Shown here piece after piece: positions 59,303-64,000 of a stretch of 64,000 nucleotides of DNA (its first letter is position 1; every line of letters starts with the position of its first letter). Made by a program: the position numbers and the translations under genes. The notes under the pieces were generated by a model. That model saw only the letters and a program-made list of their open reading frames with translations. It was not told the origin of the DNA and ran no database searches. The stretch comes from Myotis daubentonii. Taxonomy: Eukaryota; Chordata; Mammalia; Chiroptera; Vespertilionidae. The stretch is taken from assembly GCF_963259705.1 (NCBI RefSeq), contig NC_081850.1, positions 37,227,667 to 37,291,666 of the forward strand, written 5' to 3'.

Positions 59303-61270
59303 ATCTAGATGTTGAGTCGTTCAGTGGTTGCTCCCTGGGTGGCAGTGACTCCTTGGTCTGTGGTTGCTCTTCGGGCGGTTGCGGTAGCTGCTGCTCTTCA
59401 GTTGTCAGCAGCTCCTCTGGTGGGTGCTGTTCACAGCTGTGGTGGGTCTTCTGGCTGGTGGGGCGAGGTTTCACGTACAGCTGCTGTTCCTCAGCAGAGG
59501 ATGTGGTGCTCAGGAGGTTGCTGTTGCTTGGATCTGCTGCATTGATTTAAAGGCACAAAATACAACACAACAAGGCACCACGTACCAGGCACTCTACACA
59601 AATATATTCACGATATTAATAACCCCAAATAAAGGTGACCACCTGAATTAAGAGAATTAGGGGATAAGGAAGAAGGAAGAGAAAAAGATAAAAGAAAAAA
59701 AAGAAAAGAAAACTAGGGACCAAAAAAAGGAGTGCAAAAATGAAATCGGGAAAAAGGAGGGGGGAAAATAAAAGCAAGAAAAGAAAAAAAAAAAAAAAGA
59801 GCGAAAAGAGAGAATGAAGTGGAAGAGGGGAAGAGACTTTTTATATGAGGAGAATACTCCTATAGAACAGCCATTAATCCCAACAAATTCCAGCAACAGC
59901 TCCCTGGATATGAATGCAAACTAGAAACAACCAATAATATAACAATGAAAATAGAATGGAGAACACTAATCCCAAAATAAAATAAAGAGAAAATAAAATG
60001 GCACTTTAAAAAATGGTAAAATGGTAGCAGTAATAAGACTGGTTAAAAAATAAGAAGGTAGTAATTAAAAGGGTAAAATCAGGTGATGGAAAAAGAAAAA
60101 AAAAAAAAGAAGAACAGAAAAAAAAATTGATTTCTTAGTTAAAAAGTGAAAAAAGAAAAAAAAAATGCAGTAGTGAAGGTCCTTCGGTTCTTCTATTCTT
60201 CAGTGTGGCTCGCCTTAGACCTTCCAGGTATTCAGGAGAGTGTTGAGTTTCCCTGCGATATACTGTTCCTCTGTGTTGTGAACCACAGTCCTTATTTTAA
60301 AGCAGGTCGCATTTATTTCCCAGACTGCCTTATTTTGTGTTTAGCAAAGAGTCAGTTTGTGGGTCAGCCTCTGGGTGGCAGTGTTCTGGGGTTGGCCTCT
60401 GGGGCTATAGGGCCTCTCTTTCCAGTGGAAGTTCACTGCCCAGAGCTGACTGCGTAATAGTTAGTTACCGGCGCTATGTTGTTGCTGGGATTGAAAATCC
60501 CCCTATAGGCCAGACCCTGTTAACTCCCAGGGACTGATCAGGTTATCTTAATCCTTGATCTCATACAGGGTGGAATCTGGGTGTGGCTGTGCTCCTTGCC
60601 TGGGGGCCGGGGGGAGGAGCCTCACTCTCTGGAGAGAGTGGCTGCCCCAGTCTTGGGCTCAGGGGTGTCTCAGCACTCAATTCGCTGCCACCTCTCCCGG
60701 CTCCCCCTCTCTCCCCAGTCTCTCCCCAGATTCCACTCCTCCGCACACTTTCCCTCTCTTCAGCACAGGTGAGTGTCTGTATCCGAAATGTCCCATGAAC
60801 AGGATTCAGTGAAAACAGACAAACAAACGCCGGCCGCGGAAACGGGGAAGGCTTGGTTTCTGTAAGCTTCTTCTCTTACCGGGACTGTATGGTCAGGTCA
60901 GCTCTTCAGGCTGCCCCCTTTAGGCTCAGTCCTCCGCGGTCACAGAACCCAGCTCTCAATTTCCCTGGCGGCGCCAGGAATCCCGCGGTTCTCCTTTCCC
61001 CCGTCAGGGGCTGTGCCTGTCCCAGGGGATGCGGCTGTCTGCCACGCGGTCTCCCTCCGACTCTCTGGGCTCAGAGGTCTGGCAAACTTTCCTGCCCAAA
61101 TCCCTGGTTTTTTTTTTTTACCTTTCCAGGGGAGTTCTGCTCTTCCCGGCTGCAAACCCTCTCACCAGCTGAGCAATTTCGCCAATTCGGTGTGGGTGTT
61201 ACTAGTTTCAGCTGTTCATTCCATTTGCTCTGGGACACGACCTGGGACGCGTCTGCCTATATCGCCGCCC
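59303..61270 (-). promoter_or_regulatory. L1 5'UTR / internal promoter
   Basis: About 1.97 kb separate the ORF1 start from the 5' end of the element. The outer 0.7 kb (60550-61270) is GC-rich with many CpGs, as expected of an internal RNA polymerase II promoter. The inner part (59640-60170) is strongly purine-rich on the plus strand, so pyrimidine-rich in sense. I see no tandem promoter monomers. Confidence 0.7.
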
Positions 61271-61469
61271 TTGTGTTGTGTTTTATTTTCTATTTGCCTT
61301 TGCTTATGCCCTTTCTTTAAAAAAAAAAAAAAAAGATTCAGTAAAACTGTAGAGAACAGGCAAAAGTAGAACCATCTTTAGAAACTAAGAACCCAGGATT
61401 ATATACATCCTGAGTGTTATGTAAGTTAATTTAACATCATGTAGAAGTGTAGTTAATAATAACCTTCCA

Positions 61470-61671
61470 CTTATACAGAATCTTATAATTTAGAATGACT
61501 TTGATACATTTGATCTCACTTGATCTTTGCAATAATAGTGTGGTAATTGGCTAGGCATTACTCTCAACATGTTAAAGATGTCGAATCAAGTATCAGAGAG
61601 ATTAAGTGACTTGCATAAGGTTGCACAGCTAATAAGAAAGGACCCAGAATTTGTAACTAGGTCTTCTGATT
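61470..61671. mobile_element. MIR-like fragment split by a Ves SINE
   Basis: atctcacttgatctttgcaa, gagagattaagtgacttgca and aggttgcacagctaataaga are MIR-like. The SINE at 61672-61876 follows, with target duplication. Confidence 0.65.
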
Positions 61672-61876
61672 AAAAATATATATATTTTATTGATTTTTTT
61701 TTTATACAGAGAGGAATAGAGAGTTAGAAACATCGATGAGATGATCAGCTGCCTCCTGCATACCCCCTACTGAGGATGTGCCCGCAACCAAGGTACATGC
61801 CCTTGACCGGAATTGAACCTGGGACCCTTCAGTCCTCAGGCCGACGCTCTGTCCACTGAGCCAAACTGGTTAGGGC
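61672..61876 (-). mobile_element. Ves SINE inside a MIR-like stretch
   Basis: Reversed Ves body and head ending actgagccaaactggttagg. The exact 13-bp duplication aggtcttctgatt is at 61659-61671 and 61877-61889. It is shorter than the other copies because part of the body near 61738 is missing. Confidence 0.92.
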
Positions 61877-64000
61877 AGGTCTTCTGATTTAATTTGCTAT
61901 TGCATCTGCCCAGTAACTACAACTTGATTAGGATGATCCCTGAAAAACCAACTGAGAATACTACCCAACTTTCCTGTGGGGTAGCCAGCAACTTTTCAAA
62001 CCCTGGCCCCAGGAGAGGCTGGTTTCATTCTGACAACAAAAACCATTTGTCCTCTTTTCTTGTGGAAATTTCCCAGTAGTTCTTGATTTCACTTTATCCC
62101 CCTTCCCAATAAATCTGTTTCAGTCAGAAACCAGAGGCCTTGCTTTGAGATTTCACAAAGGACTTGTTCTGATATGTAAGTGACCATCTAAAAGGATTAT
62201 TCATGCTTGCTGGTTGAGATTCAGAATTCTGTGGGGCTCTGATGTGGTGATTTGTTTTGGGTATTTGATCTGTTGTGTAGCTCCCAGGTGGATGCTCATG
62301 ATGGACACTTTCTAAGCTTCTTTCTTCCTATGTAAAATAAATGCAGTTTCAAAATTTTAACAGTGGTTTCCTATGTAGGTTATTTTTAAAACATTAATAA
62401 AGTCAGGAATGTGCCCAGAATTGCCAGGCACTGGAAGAACGACAACTGAGTAGTTGGGAAACATTAAATGGTGCATTTGCCTAACCTCCTGGAATTCCAG
62501 AATAAGGGGGGCCCACACCCTTGAAACTGATGAATTATTCAGACAAACTTTTATTGTTAACAGATAATCATTGTTCCCTGAGGAAAGACTTTCAGTGTAT
62601 TTCACTTCTACCTTTACAGTGTCTTTCATTTCTACCCTGTGTCACAAAAACAAGGATTCCATTCACACAGGATAATACAGTTTCAGCCTTGAAAATGACA
62701 TTCTTTTGGGGCTTTGTCATTCTGAATATATCTGATTTTTGGTTGCAGATGAGTCTATATTGCTGAAATCATTTTGGTTCAAATGATTTGAGAAGTAAAG
62801 CACATTCAGAATACATTTGTGGCCTGAGGCCTATCTCCACCCCCCGGGGAGGTATTAAATAATCCTGTGTGTTATCTTACAATAATATTTATGAAGCGCC
62901 CATCTGTGCTTGGGGTTCTGCCAAATGCTGTGTAAAACAAGGCAAACACATGCAGACTAGAGCCCTCATTAGAGATATTTACAGCCTCAAAGAAGCTAGC
63001 ATCCTTGGATATACTGCAAGGGAGCCAGATCTAAAATGTTGTTTTGACTATAAAGGAGGAATTAATGCTCTTCTACCTTGTCTTTGCTTTTTGTGCTACC
63101 CCTGTTGTTCACCACTTATACAAGAATTATTTATGAAGGGATTTTTGTGTCCTAGACATAGTCCCTTGATCTGGTGGAACTTAGAGTCATGGAGAAGACA
63201 GACAGTAACAAGTAAAGAAAATATATATATAGATATTTTTATAATTGTAAATTGTAACACATGCTCATGGGAAATGAACTTGATGCAGTAATAACTGGTG
63301 GTATGGAACATCCTGCTTAAATGGAGTAGCCAGGGAAGGATTCTCTGTGGAGGTTATGGGTAGGAACCAAGTGTCAGAATGATGCAGCTGGGCCTGGCTA
63401 TGTTGCTGAGTTCAGAAATGGCCAGTAACACATGTGAAAATACTTATTTTTCAGAATGTAGTCTACAGCTATTTGTTACAAACCCTCAGTCTGAAATATG
63501 TACTATAGCATTATCTTGAACATATTTAGCTGGTCTTTGGAATCCAGACAGTGTTAATCCTGCAAGCATGTAAGTATTGAGTGGTCTGTGATGACCTCCG
63601 TCCTTACTGCATCCTTTAGATCTGTGCTGTTTTGTCTCTAAGATCAGTCATGCCAGACTAAGGTAGTGGGAGAAAGATAAGCTAATATTTAATTAGCCTC
63701 TCCATACATTGCTTTTGCTACAGGATGTGAATTATTTTGCCATAGCAGAAAAATATGTTCAAGTGTATCCTGTATTAAAAATTTTTCAAAGGGGAAAAAA
63801 CAAATACATTTATCACAGGAGTTACTGCCCTGAAATTCTCTGTAGCCAATTTAGTCAAGGTCAAGGCAGAAAAGAGATGGCACCATCAAAAGGGGTTTAC
63901 TAAAAATAATTCAATAATAGTAACTTAATAATCTGGTCCACAGAAGTATGGGCAAAATTTAAAAAACTTATGCTATACTTTAGGACTCATAATCGCAGAA

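Larger units (their letters stand above)
54150..61270 (-). mobile_element. Full-length LINE-1 with intact ORF1 and ORF2
   Basis: This is a 7.1-kb L1 on the minus strand. At its 3' end (left) it has an A/T-rich tail with AATAAA signals. It is flanked by an exact 18-bp target site duplication, ttgtgttgtgttttattt, at 54132-54149 and 61271-61288. In sense order it has a GC-rich to A-rich 5'UTR (61270-59303), ORF1 (59302-58313), a 55-bp spacer, ORF2 (58257-54436) and a short 3'UTR. Exact duplications and two uninterrupted ORFs indicate a recent insertion. It is antisense within PGM5 intron 6. It is a structural candidate for a retrotransposition-competent source, but activity cannot be judged from sequence alone. 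Confidence 0.95.

Noticed and set aside
54587..59550. Plus-strand frames up to 232 codons, hydrophobic, looking like membrane proteins
   Set aside because: They are antisense shadows of L1 ORF1 and ORF2; complement of Lys/Glu-rich coding gives Phe/Leu/Ser-rich frames.

Overview
The window is from a mammalian nuclear genome, almost certainly a vespertilionid (vesper) bat. Three repeat classes point there. tRNA-derived Ves SINEs occur at least eight times. HeliBat-type Helitrons occur at least seven times, with 5' TC, 3' CTAG, a terminal GCAC..GTGC hairpin and A^T insertion. Young hAT miniature elements, including two SPIN-like copies, carry intact 8-bp target duplications. Coding density is very low and the sequence is AT-rich, apart from one CpG-rich promoter and a few GC-rich repeats.

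The only host gene I can support is the 5' part of PGM5 (phosphoglucomutase-like protein 5, aciculin) on the + strand. Six exons join in phase with consensus splice sites: 13051-13311, 38039-38201, 41308-41454, 45801-45926, 49840-50030 and 50618-50772. Together they give 347 codons plus 2 nt of a protein known to be about 567 residues long, so the remaining exons lie beyond 64000. The exon 2 loop reads TASHCPGG where active phosphoglucomutases have TASHNPGG, as expected for this non-enzymatic adherens-junction and costamere paralogue.

Layout: 1-12500 is 5' flank with SINEs, a SPIN-like copy, two other hAT miniature elements, MIR pieces and a 1.57-kb composite Helitron. About 12540-13450 is the CpG-rich promoter and exon 1. 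The 24.7-kb intron 1 (13312-38038) holds Helitrons, L1 ends, an ERV class II-like solo LTR (22083-22765) with an internal minisatellite, MER5/MIR/LTR fossils, simple repeats and an unexplained GC-rich block (31490-33350). Introns 2-5 hold a second SPIN-like copy, a second composite Helitron related to the one upstream, and older L1 fragments. Intron 6 (50773 to beyond the window) holds a nested L1 pair and, antisense to PGM5, a full-length 7.1-kb L1 with both ORFs open and an 18-bp target site duplication.

The most interesting material is in the mobile DNA: the apparently intact L1, composite Helitrons with a 47-bp minisatellite in two direct copies flanking PGM5 exons 1-3, a Helitron carrying an inverted copy of its own 3' end, the solo LTR, and retrotransposons that seem to carry extra 3' sequence. 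Family names come from remembered consensus features; no database search was possible.
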